A stretch of 64,000 nucleotides of DNA. Origin: Bicyclus anynana (taxonomy: Eukaryota; Arthropoda; Insecta; Lepidoptera; Nymphalidae). This document shows positions 22,720-32,432 of this stretch, piece by piece (the stretch's first letter is position 1; every line of letters begins with the position of its first letter). Position numbers and translations under genes: made by a program. The stretch spans positions 1,582,501 to 1,646,500 of the forward strand of contig NC_069086.1 of NCBI RefSeq assembly GCF_947172395.1, in the 5' to 3' direction. The notes beneath the pieces were generated by a model, which worked only from the letters and a program-made list of their open reading frames with translations, ran no database searches and was not told the origin of the DNA.

Positions 22720-25700
22720 CTATTCTAGAATATCTTCACCTTGAGGCCATCTTTTCATATAATCAGCTGCACTAGAAGTCTTAATAGGGCCTTCTGATGA
22801 ACTATCTATCTTTTCTAAGTCATACCGATCATTTCTCTTGACTTTTATCACTTTATATGGTCCTAAGTATTTCGGTTTTAATTTCAAACCAGAGCCAAAC
22901 TGAGTCCTCCTCGTAGCAACAATATCTCCAATATTATATTTACAACTTTCTTTTCTCTTCTTATTAAAATTCCTTGTATTTTCATCCTGGATTTTAAGTA
23001 TTTGTTCCTTAGCTTGTTTTCTAAGTTCCTCCCTATTTTCATCATAATTTTTTATTCCTTCTTCCTGTAATAATTCTTGTAATTTTAAGTCTTCTTTTGT
23101 TCTCATTCTTGTGCCAATTAAAAGTTCAAATGGAGTTGTATTTATACTCCTCTGGAACGTACTGTTGATAGCTCTTTGTACTCGACTTACATGTCTATAC
23201 CACTGGTTAGGTTTTTCTATACACAACTTCGTTAATAATGGAATAATAATTTTATTAATTCTTTCCACCTGTCCATTGCCTCTAGGAACTCCTGTTGTAA
23301 TTGTTAGGTGTTGTATATTCTCTGCCTTACAATAATCAGTGAACTCGTGGCTGGTGAACGCTGTACCTTTGTCAGTTATAATTCTTCGTGGATTTCCAAA
23401 AACCTGCTGGTAGATTTCCAATTTATTTAGAGTCTCTCTGCTTGATGTAGACTTAGTTGGGAATAACCATACAAACTTGGTGAAGGCATCTACTATGGCC
23501 AATATATAATTATACTGCTTACTGGTGACGGTTAACGGTCCTACGTGGTCTAAATGAATCGTATCCAATGGTATGCTTTCCTTTTCTATTGGATGCAGGA
23601 AACCCTCCTGTTTTCCTTCCTTCTTTGTGGCTAACAAGCATGGAATACAAGTAACAATAAAATCTTCTATCTTCTTATCCAATCCTGTTATGTAATATTC
23701 TTTTACAATTAATTCTTTCATTTTCTTCTTAGAAAAATGTCCATTGCTATGAACTCTTCTTAAAACTTCTTTTTCCATTGTATTTGGTATCACAAGTAAT
23801 TTATTTTCTCCTTTGTAAAGCAAATCATTTTCTATCCAATAATCGTCATAATATGGTCTATCTTTCAATATCTTTTTTATAGCCATAAGCCCTTCGTCTT
23901 GATTCTGAGCTTGTCTCAACTTATCACTCAAGGTTATTAACCCTACATGAGGATATCGACTTAATGCATCAGCATGCCTCATTCTTGATCCTGAGCGATG
24001 TTCGACTTCAAAATCATATTCCGTGAGGAATAAAACCCATCTTGCCACTTTTGCAGTTAAGTCCTTCTTCTTTAAAGTCATTTCAAATGCTTTGCAGTCC
24101 GTAATTATTTTAAAGTGTATCCCGTACAGATAATGTCTAAATTTCTTTACACCTTCAACAATTGCCAAGGCTTCGAGTTCATAACTTGAATATTTACTCT
24201 GAGCACTGTTTGTCTTGCAGCTCATATAATGAACTGGGTGAAGTCCTGAATCAGGCCAATACTGCATCAAAATAGCTGAGTATGCTACACTAGAAGCATC
24301 TGTGTGTAGCTCCGTCTTCAATTTTGGATCAAAAATCTTTAACACCGGACTAGTAGCCAACTTTTCCTTTAGTATCTGAAATACTCGTCTTTGCTCATCG
24401 TTAAAAATAAACTCATTTTCTTTTTTCAATAAATCTGTAAGTGGTTTAGCAATTAAAGCATAATTTTCAATATATTTCCTGAAATATGAGGTCAAACCAA
24501 GATAACTTTGAAGCTGTTTGATGTCCTTAGGTTCTGGGTACTTTAATACAGCATTAGTCTTCTCTGAGCTTGGTTTTATCTCTCCGTCCTTTATGTTGTG
24601 ACCTAAATATTCAATTTCACGTTTAATAAGGTTAGCCTTTTTCCAATTAATCTGCAAACCATACTCTGAAGCTACTTTTAACACCAACTGGAGTCTTTCG
24701 ACAGCTTGTTGTTCGTCTTTTGCTATAATTAGAATATCATCTATGAAAATCATCATAATCTCCTGTGCTATTAAATCTCTAAATATAATACTAACAAACC
24801 TCATAAAGTATTTGGGACATATAGACAAGCCGAAGGGAGCTCTAAGGAACTCGTACTGGCCATTATTTGTGACAAATGATGTGTACTGAACTGACTCTTC
24901 CGACACTCGTAAATGAAAAAATCCATTCTTAAGATCCAAGACGCTAAAAACCTTAGCGCCATGCAATTTATCAATCATGTCATCAATAACTGGTAATGGA
25001 AACTCATCTATAATCATTTTCTTATTTATCAAGCGATAATCTACACAAATCCTAACTGTACCATCCTTTTTTGTGACTAGTACCAAGGGACTACAATATT
25101 CTGAAAAACTCACCCGAATTATTCCTGTACTTAGCCACTCACTAACCTGATCATCCACTAATTTTTGTTCAACCAAAGATAATCTTCGAGGCCGCTGTTT
25201 AACAGGAATGTCGTCTTTGAGAATAATCTTCAACTGGATGGGTGCCTCTTTCACTTGAATCGGGTTATAACTTTGAATGCATTGTAACACCCGTTGTTTC
25301 ACATTTGGGTCCAAGATATGATCAACTTCTATAATAGAATCTGAAAAACAAGACAACTTCGACATCCAACCCTCACATTCTTTCAAAAACACAACTTTAT
25401 CCCCATTTACTATCATGGTTATATTTTTTAAGAATTCCTGTCCTAATATCATATGAAATGGCATAACATCTTTAGTAACAATATGAAATAACACGTCTTT
25501 AAATTCTACATCGTCAATAGTTAAGTTAAACAACACTTTGCCTAAAGATTTCACTTGCGTATGTCCGAGTCCCGTTAAACATAAATAATCTTCGGAAATT
25601 CTCGCGCCGATCGCGTTAAAACACTCGTGAGATATTAAATTTACGTCGCTGCCCGTATCCACCAATGCTTTCATTGTAAATTCTTTCACTGTAACTTCTT

Positions 25701-26712
25701 TCATAGGCTTTCCGGGCATAATTTTATTTTGAATTTGCATTACGTCAAAGTCCGCCGCAGACGCCGATCGTGACATGACACTGACAGTTCGATTTTCGTT
25801 AGGTTGGCTATCTGTCACAATGCCATAGTGCATATTATACTGTTTCGCCGATCCGCCGACTGACGCGCTGCCGCTGGCGCTTGCGTCGCCTGTTTTGTTT
25901 TCTATTTTCGATGAACTTGGTCTTGCAGACGCCATATTTAATTTACATTCAGGTCCGTTCCTGTGTCCATAATTATTACAACCAAAACACTTTATCCCGT
26001 TTGGACACATCCTTGCTATGTGGGAACGATCACCACAATTAAAACACCTTCTATTCTGACCTTTATGTTGATCTGACCGCTCACTTATTATTTTATTTTC
26101 ACTTGTAGTTACACTATCCGGCTTAGTTATAGGTATACTTTTAGTATGACTCGCACTCGACTTCGATTTCATTTTTTCATACAAAACTATTTTTTCTTTC
26201 AGCGCCGGGTAAGACGTAGCACCGTATAGTATAGATTTGTTTGATTCATGATCTTGAATGCCATCTATTATGTATTGCACGCCTACATAATCCGGAAACT
26301 TTGCTCTGCGTGCTAACTCCTTCATGTGTAACATATACTGATAATATGATTCATTTCGTCGTTTCTTGCGGGACGTCATAAGTTCGTGCATTTCCTTGAT
26401 ATTAACGGTATCTGGAAATTCTCTCTGCACTGCCGCCTTAAGGTCATCGTACGTCTTGAATGCTTTTTCACTCCTGAGCCACAGGGCCGCCGTGCCTATA
26501 AGTGACCTTCGTGCAAATATTAATTTTTGCTGTGCTGTCCATCTGAATATTTCAGCATTATCCTCGATGTCCTGCGCCCACTTCGATGATGATAACGTCT
26601 TGTCATCTCCGCTGAACTTAGGAATTCCATCCAGAAATAACGCCGCCATTGTGAAGTCCGCGTGGTCGTCGTCCGTAACACACTTTTCCACAATCACGTC
26701 TTTCAGTGACAT
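22720..26712 (-). CDS. Gypsy Gag-Pol polyprotein, intact
   Basis: A 1330-codon ORF starting 35 bp after the primer-binding site. Gag occupies about residues 1-290 with two zinc knuckles: C223-C226-H231-C236, and C242-C245-H250-C256 with one extra residue in the last spacing. Protease has VDTGS (D352). RT spans about 530-710, with D593 in VLDLKNGF and FIDD at 656-659 in place of the usual YxDD. RNase H spans about 800-920 (D805, D872, ADALSR). Integrase has an HHCC finger (H988, H992, C1022, C1025), a D1055-D1114-E1150 triad with DD35E spacing, and a GPY-type LGPYKVIKV near 1284. Gag and Pol share one frame with no stop or frameshift, so Gag excess would have to arise by processing or other means. 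No inactivating change is visible. Confidence 0.95.
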   Translation of the reverse strand: MSLKDVIVEKCVTDDDHADFTMAALFLDGIPKFSGDDKTLSSSKWAQDIEDNAEIFRWTAQQKLIFARRSLIGTAALWLRSEKAFKTYDDLKAAVQREFPDTVNIKEMHELMTSRKKRRNESYYQYMLHMKELARRAKFPDYVGVQYIIDGIQDHESNKSILYGATSYPALKEKIVLYEKMKSKSSASHTKSIPITKPDSVTTSENKIISERSDQHKGQNRRCFNCGDRSHIARMCPNGIKCFGCNNYGHRNGPECKLNMASARPSSSKIENKTGDASASGSASVGGSAKQYNMHYGIVTDSQPNENRTVSVMSRSASAADFDVMQIQNKIMPGKPMKEVTVKEFTMKALVDTGSDVNLISHECFNAIGARISEDYLCLTGLGHTQVKSLGKVLFNLTIDDVEFKDVLFHIVTKDVMPFHMILGQEFLKNITMIVNGDKVVFLKECEGWMSKLSCFSDSIIEVDHILDPNVKQRVLQCIQSYNPIQVKEAPIQLKIILKDDIPVKQRPRRLSLVEQKLVDDQVSEWLSTGIIRVSFSEYCSPLVLVTKKDGTVRICVDYRLINKKMIIDEFPLPVIDDMIDKLHGAKVFSVLDLKNGFFHLRVSEESVQYTSFVTNNGQYEFLRAPFGLSICPKYFMRFVSIIFRDLIAQEIMMIFIDDILIIAKDEQQAVERLQLVLKVASEYGLQINWKKANLIKREIEYLGHNIKDGEIKPSSEKTNAVLKYPEPKDIKQLQSYLGLTSYFRKYIENYALIAKPLTDLLKKENEFIFNDEQRRVFQILKEKLATSPVLKIFDPKLKTELHTDASSVAYSAILMQYWPDSGLHPVHYMSCKTNSAQSKYSSYELEALAIVEGVKKFRHYLYGIHFKIITDCKAFEMTLKKKDLTAKVARWVLFLTEYDFEVEHRSGSRMRHADALSRYPHVGLITLSDKLRQAQNQDEGLMAIKKILKDRPYYDDYWIENDLLYKGENKLLVIPNTMEKEVLRRVHSNGHFSKKKMKELIVKEYYITGLDKKIEDFIVTCIPCLLATKKEGKQEGFLHPIEKESIPLDTIHLDHVGPLTVTSKQYNYILAIVDAFTKFVWLFPTKSTSSRETLNKLEIYQQVFGNPRRIITDKGTAFTSHEFTDYCKAENIQHLTITTGVPRGNGQVERINKIIIPLLTKLCIEKPNQWYRHVSRVQRAINSTFQRSINTTPFELLIGTRMRTKEDLKLQELLQEEGIKNYDENREELRKQAKEQILKIQDENTRNFNKKRKESCKYNIGDIVATRRTQFGSGLKLKPKYLGPYKVIKVKRNDRYDLEKIDSSSEGPIKTSSAADYMKRWPQGEDILE

Positions 26713-26746
26713 CGTCGTAAATCGTCGTGATCCGTATTTCTTTTAT

Positions 26747-26764
26747 ATCCCGGACGAGCCCCCA
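26747..26764 (-). promoter_or_regulatory. tRNA-Pro-type primer-binding site
   Basis: In element sense TGGGGGCTCGTCCGGGAT, starting 4 bases after the 5' LTR. This 18-mer is complementary to the 3' end of eukaryotic tRNA-Pro and is the same site used by many vertebrate gammaretroviruses. Reverse transcription of the element would start here. Confidence 0.9.
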
Positions 26765-26768
26765 AAAC

Positions 26769-26958
26769 TGTGGGATATTGGTTAAAAGAAATACGGGATA
26801 TATCTTCGTCTTAAGCACTTTATTTTAATTTTAATTATGCACAGCACTCTGTCGTCGTTCGCTTGTAATCCGCCATCTTCCAAACCTCTCTTGCATCCCT
26901 CTCACACACACACACTTGCTCGCTCTCTCCATGCTACGTTCCGTTCTCCAATCCTACA
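26769..26958 (-). repeat. 5' LTR of the Gypsy element
   Basis: Identical to 22009-22198. Should carry the element promoter; no clear TATA box was picked out. Confidence 0.96.
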
Positions 26959-26962
26959 TTTG

Positions 26963-27058
26963 TATACCTATTAATGGTGAAACATTGTTACCTAATACAT
27001 AAGAACATCTTTGTATAGCTAAATGTAATGTTTCTTGCAAATAAATGATTCTTATTCT
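26963..27058 (+). pseudogene. 3' trailer of the split LINE
   Basis: Continues the remnant at 21849-22008 after the Gypsy insertion: 'GCTAAATGTAATGTTTCTTG', 'CAAATAAATGATTCTTATTC' and a CTCTC-rich tail, resembling Jockey-group LINE 3' ends. Confidence 0.6.
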
Positions 27059-27158
27059 CTCTTGTTCTCTCTTATAATCATTTATCAATACGTAGTTCGG
27101 GTAACTAGTAAAAAATACTGATTATTGGAGCAAGCAAACTTAAACCATCTAAACTTAC

Positions 27159-27324
27159 CGTCCGACATCCTTCCGAGATCTGGTGACAAAAGCAGAAGCC
27201 TCTTATCGATTTCCGCGCCTTTTTGTTTTTGTTGTTTTTTCTCTGATCTCATAGCTTCATACGTCATGCTGTATTTTGATACTGGTATTTTGTTGTACAC
27301 GAGGAATCTCGTTAAGGGATCCAT
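27159..27324 (-). CDS. MINDY4B: Probable first coding exon of the MINDY-4B-like gene
   Basis: A 166-nt minus-strand segment from ATG (27324-27322) to a consensus GTAAGT donor (27158 downward), ending with one base of a split codon. It encodes MDPLTRFLVYNKIPVSKYSM, then a charged KKQQKQKG stretch and LLLLSPDLGRMSD. It ends in phase 1 and exon 2 (6929-7014) begins with exactly the two bases needed, so direct splicing across about 20.1 kb gives a continuous frame. I do not recognise this N-terminus, and MINDY N-termini are variable. The link to exon 2 rests on phase, strand and the strong donor. Further exons between could exist, or this could be exon 1 of another gene. Confidence 0.5.
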
Positions 27325-29519
27325 TTTAGTGTTTTACTACTACTGGTGCCCAATTTTATTTACACTAAATTATATTTACACGAATAATGTGTTTACTAAA
27401 TGAAATAATATAATGATATAATCAAATGAAATAAGGAAAACCAAAGGAAAATAATGGAAATGAAGGCACAATATTCAAAAATACCTAAGCAAAACCATTT
27501 GGAAAATTAAATTATAAAAGAATTTAGAAAAACCATTGAAATAATTGAAATTAAGATGAAGTATAAATATTTAAATAATAAAGAAATATATAAGTATTAA
27601 AACTAATGCAGCTGGAATTAATAGATATATTAAAACTTCATTACATTTTAAAATGTTATTTTAAAATTGCATCAAATATTAAAAAAACAATGATATTAGT
27701 TGGAGACAATAATATACTGCATAAGCCCTTTGGTGATATATACAAAGATATAACTAATAAAGAAGATAAAAATAGTATCTATGTATAAATTAAAATTAAG
27801 TATTGAAGAAAATGAAAAGTAAAAGACTTGCTATGCAACCAGAATACTTGGGTATTAATTATTATTAAACATTTAATTATAGAAACAAAAGCAAATATTG
27901 AAACTTAATATAAGGATGATATAAATATGCTAGAAAGGCGTAACTGAAATCAAAATGGACAGATGATGTAACCTGTAGGTGTTTGTAGATCGATATTCAT
28001 ATCGGCTTGTTATGTGAAGGTGAAAATGCTTTGTGCCGCTCGATTTCGTAAATTTAAACAAAGGCCATAAAGATAAAACGATGTGCAGGTGCGAACGCCG
28101 CAAATAGCGGAATAATTCTGTGAACACCAAACACAATGTGGCGCAGAATGCTTATGCAAATCACAATTTGCGTTATTCGTATGGGGCGTAAAGATTTACA
28201 ACTAAATGCTAGAGTGGACACAGAAAGCTTTCATACTAAGATTTAGATCATGTTTTGTGTTATAACGCCCCTTGTGTGGCTTGTTGATATAATACTATAA
28301 TATATTTTTGAGGTTATATACATTTACTTCACTGTCGCTACTGATTCTATAGCTATTTCCAGTATTGCTAGTATGTTTAATACATACTGTCAATATATGT
28401 CAACTGATATAATGTCATTAACTATATGAAACCTACAATCCTTGTGTCTAAACCATCCATAAATACACACGACTGATGGGTGCATATTGTCTGAGTGGCG
28501 AGGCCATGTCAGATTTGAGTATAGCCTCACAATTATTTGCAATACCATTGAAATGAAAATGATTTATCATCATCAATCAATTTACAATAATGAACATAAT
28601 TTATAACAGTGGCTCGGTACTTCCGCTCGTGACAGCAATGCTGATAAAACTTTATGCCGAAAGTAAATCTATCCATTTAATTTACGCTTGAAAAAATTCA
28701 GTTAATACCCGTGGCTATCACAGTCAATGCACTTAATTCACTAAACACATTTTAACTGTGACGTCTCTGTCATGTATGTATTTTTTAAATATCCTTGTAC
28801 GGATGGTTGCTTAAATATTCAGCTTTGCACGTGGAAATGGCAGGACGCCGACGTTACAAATTGATATTTTTTCGCGTTCGCTGCGACTTTGACAAAGCTT
28901 TTAGCTAGCTTCATAGTTTAAAATTCTAGGGATATATTTTATGTAACACAGGGATATTATTTTTAAAAAATATATTCCGTTTTATGTGGACAAATAAATC
29001 AGAGCTACGAGAGTTGTTTTTGAGTTGCAAAACAAAACATTTTTCTTTTTCAATAAATCCAAGCTTTTTTTGAATTCAATTTACCTAGCTAGTGATACAC
29101 CGCAGCTTTGGATGTGTGCAATAGGGCTTATCGTAAGACACAATAATAATATAATTCTTGGATGTACGTTTAATGTAAGTTTTGTTTGCTATCATTATAT
29201 GCTTTTAAAAATTTTGTATGTGAACGTTCTCTTTATATGGTGGTATTGTTTGTCTACTTTTGGAACTCTTTTTGGCTTTAGTAAAAACAAACGTTTTGAA
29301 TATTAAAATTTAATGTTCTTAACGAACGAAACGAACGAAATGGGCCTTCAATTTATACACACAAACGCGTCTGTCATCTTTCCACCACAATATATAAAAC
29401 CAAGCGGACTTCCCGGATAGATATACTGTATTGACTTTATAAAGTTATACTTATATTACTTATATAAGTAACACTTAAAGACTGTGACTTTAAAAGTCAC
29501 CGAGTCAGTCGTGGACACT
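27325..29519. other. Region upstream of the MINDY-4B-like exon 1; no element found
   Basis: Very AT-rich from 27400 to 27900, then ordinary AT-rich DNA. It should hold the 5' UTR and promoter of the minus-strand gene, but I could not fix a TATA box or initiator. A GTGACTTTaAAAGTCAC palindrome lies at 29484-29500. Confidence 0.4.
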
Positions 29520-29529
29520 AATTCAAAAT

Positions 29530-29690
29530 TAATAAACTCAAAACTACCCACTGGACCTTATTCAGCAATTACCAATAGAAAGCAACACTATCAGGAAGTA
29601 GCATAGGCTATATTTTATCCCTGTAATCTGATAGAAATGGGAAGTACTCGGGTGAAACCGCGAGGTTCTACTAATATAAAATTGAATGTT
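29530..29690 (+). repeat. Short dispersed repeat, Helitron-like
   Basis: Includes 'AATAAACTCAAAACTACCCA' and 'TACTCGGGTGAAACCGCGAGG', then TTCTACTAATAT. Related in layout to 46545-46720. Confidence 0.45.
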
Positions 29691-29885
29691 GTGGTGTTTT
29701 ATTGAAGCTAGGCGTTAAAACAGACAGTCACAAAAAGATTACTTTTTATGGCGATGGCGATGTGAAAATAATAATGTATCTTATGTATCTGGTGGTCGGG
29801 TAATATAACCATATCTCGAAATCACCTCTATTAGGGCCCTCTGCAGACTTTTCTTACTGATATACAACACTCACCGACACATAGA

Positions 29886-29915
29886 GAATAATAATAATAA
29901 TAATAATAATAATTC
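29886..29915. repeat. AAT microsatellite
   Basis: About nine AAT units, followed by 'TCATTTATTCATAAGAAAG', which resembles a LINE 3' end in reverse. Confidence 0.8.
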
Positions 29916-30219
29916 ATTTATTCATAAGAAAGTACAGAAGGTTTACAGAACAACACAGAATTCATCGATATTTAAGTTTTATAATAGATTCCCGATAAGT
30001 TTTACAAAAACGACACCACGAAATAGAGGCAAATCAATTTGTACCTACCATTACCTACTATTTAATTTTTTTACGTTCCATTCAAAGTATTGACTTTGAC
30101 ACGACCTAACATTGTTAAGGTCGTCGTCGTCGCAGTAAGAATATAGAAGATTGCCTCAAGCAAAACTATTATAATACCAGGAATCTTTCTATAATCTGCA
30201 TAAATACACCTCACTAGAA

Positions 30220-30412
30220 CTGCAGCAAAATATTAGAACAGCTATCCAAAGCTGTTCAAAGAGGATCTTACCAAATTTTGCTAAGGAGAAAGAACAACAC
30301 AAGCGTAAAAGGTGAGTGTTGACATGGTCATAAACAAAATTCCTACATTCCCAGTAAATTTATATCTGTGCCGTACGATAGACCCGGCTATGGAATACTA
30401 AGATATTCGTCT
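30220..30412. repeat. Dispersed repeat family D, fragment
   Basis: 'AGCTATCCAAAGCTGTTC', 'GGATCTTACCAAATTTTGCT' and 'AAGATATTCGTCTCCC' match the second half of 7118-7665. Confidence 0.6.
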
Positions 30413-30837
30413 CCCTAGTATCATTATTGTATCTTGGGTAATCTTATATCTATGCCTTCTTCAAGGAAAAATACAATCGAGTGACGTCCAATTTCAGCCA
30501 CCATTTCTTATCTCCTGCCCTTTTTTTGTCGATCTCTTTTTACGTATAAATTAGTGCTATTTGTTATTTCGTCTTTTGTATAACATGTTTACACAAAAAG
30601 TCTTGGAAAAATATCAATCTTATCTTGTAAGTTAGTAAATCAATACAAATTAATAGATACATACAGGATGTCCCGTAAATATTACGATACTTTACAGGGT
30701 GATAGCTGATATCAAGGCCTACTAAATTGCACTGTATATGTTAAATTAAGAGGTCTGACTGTGATTTATTTCGAGGTTTGAACTGTGATAGATTTTCTGA
30801 AGTGCTAATAGGTATATTTACACGTACCTAAAATTAC

Positions 30838-31020
30838 GAGCCTCAATAGCTCAACGTTAAGGACGGTCGGACTCATCACCAAAGGGTGGTGGGTTGAACC
30901 CGCCCCGTTGGTCTATTGTCGTACCTACTCCTAATACAGTATTTCCCGACTAGTTGGAGGAGAAATGGAATATTGGTCATATTTAAAAGATATGGCAAAT
31001 ATTCTGATTTTTAAAAAAAT
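30838..31020 (+). repeat. SINE-B, tRNA-derived
   Basis: Head with pol III-type boxes: 'TAGCTCAACGTTAAGG' (A-box-like) and 'GGTGGGTTGAACCC' (B-box-like), spaced as in a tRNA. Then 'CCCGACTAGTTGGAGG' and an A-rich end. Sisters at 37402-37582 and, reversed, 58315-58477. Confidence 0.7.
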
Positions 31021-31924
31021 CAGTTTAGATAAATAAAGTTATTTTTGCGATTTGCCATTATAGCTTGGCAACTTCGTTCATAACACTCCTGATGTTGCGC
31101 GCAGGCCGGCGTGTAACGATGAATGAAAAACCCACGACTTATGAACGTCACTTCCCCGCACGCACGATTCGAAGGAAATAAAGACAAATGCGTTATTTCG
31201 AAATGCCACACATCACAATATCACCAGCACAGCAAGTCATCCAGGACAATACCCTACGATGTGTGGCATAACCCAGAAAATGGCCCCAGGTCAGCATAAC
31301 CATTAAAATTAGGCCACGTAGCGCTGATTTTCAGCTGGAACCACAAATCGGGTAACGCAACTAACACAGCCAACATAACCTTATAATCTAAACACATAAC
31401 TTTCACACCCGCGCAGTGTTTCCCGCTGTCGCCCGCATATCATGGGAGTGTTATCAACGAACTTTCCAGACTATAGCAATCCCCTTAACGTTATTATCCG
31501 AAAGACAATGAAGCGGAAAACCAGGCAAGCGGGCTTGTGGTTGTTTGTTTACATAATGCACCCCACTTACCAAGTGCTATTAACATAAAGTTATTTCACC
31601 GTTAAAAATATATAAAATTCAAATTTATTGTGCATCCCACGACCTAATTGCCTATTTACATCGCGGTTTATTGAAAATTATGCATTATAACCATTGATAT
31701 AAAAATCTTTGAAATGTACACTACTTTATATCATCATCATCACTACAACCAACGGCGAAGAGTTCATGCAAGACGATTCCCGCCGGGTTACCTTTAAAAA
31801 TCTATACATATTCATTGTTGTACTGTATCTAGATATACGAGAAACCAGAGTTTGTATAACACTGTATTGAGTTTACTTTTCTTTTGGGAAAATATTTATA
31901 TATTATCATCTAAATTCCATTCTT
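31021..31924. other. No gene or clear repeat
   Basis: GC-moderate stretch at 31060-31460 without splice-supported exons. ORF 31020-31211 (minus) has no recognisable domain. Confidence 0.4.
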
Positions 31925-32045
31925 CGCCACTGCTAAAACCATATTCGGCTCACTATTGAGCACGAGTCTTCTCTCATAATGTGAATGGTTATGCTAATAA
32001 GCCCACTTCTAGTACAGTCTTTACGATGTGAACGTGAACATTATA
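31925..32045 (-). repeat. Degenerate SINE-A fragment
   Basis: 'ACCATATTCGGCTCACTATTG' and 'GAGCACGAGTCTTCTCTCAT' match the 3' region of SINE-A in reverse. Confidence 0.5.
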
Positions 32046-32109
32046 GTACACTAACTATACAAAACTGGAGGTATTTCCAACTGTAAGTATACATCCACTG
32101 TATACATAT

Positions 32110-32425
32110 CATCATTATCAACCCATATTCAGCTCACTGCTGAGCTCGAGTCTCCTTTCAGAATGAGTGGGGGCCAATAGTCCGCTGTCCCAATGCGGAT
32201 TGGCAAACTTCACACACGCAGAAAATCAAGAAAATTTTCAGGTATGCTGGTTTCCTCATTTTTTTTTCTTTTTTTGGTTTTTCTTCACCGTATGAGACAC
32301 GTGATAATTTAATTTCTTAAAATGCATACAGCTGAAAAGTTGGAGGTGCATGCCCCTGACCGAATTCGAACTTACACCCTCCGGAATCAGAGGCAGAAGT
32401 CATGTCCACTAAGGTATCACGAGCC
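32110..32425 (-). repeat. SINE-A, tRNA-derived, near full length
   Basis: In reverse sense it begins with an A-box-like 'TGATACCTTAGTGGACATG' and a B-box-like 'GTTCGAATTCGG', then the 'CAACTTTTCAGCTG' body, and ends in an ATGAT-type tail. TACATAT flanks it (32103-32109, 32426-32432), a probable 7-bp duplication. Carries a T-rich insertion near 32258-32285. Confidence 0.75.
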
Positions 32426-32432
32426 TACATAT

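Larger units (their letters stand above)
22009..26958 (-). mobile_element. Complete Ty3/Gypsy LTR retrotransposon
   Basis: A 4950-bp element on the minus strand: 5' LTR (26769-26958), primer-binding site, single gag-pol ORF, AT-rich trailer and 3' LTR (22009-22198). The LTRs show no difference over 190 bp. TTTG is duplicated at 22005-22008 and 26959-26962. The intact ORF and identical LTRs mean a very recent insertion. There is no envelope ORF. No clean polypurine tract precedes the 3' LTR; the bases there read GGATGGCCGAT in element sense. It interrupts the 3' trailer of an older LINE and sits in intron 1 of the MINDY-4B-like gene, in the same orientation. Confidence 0.96.
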
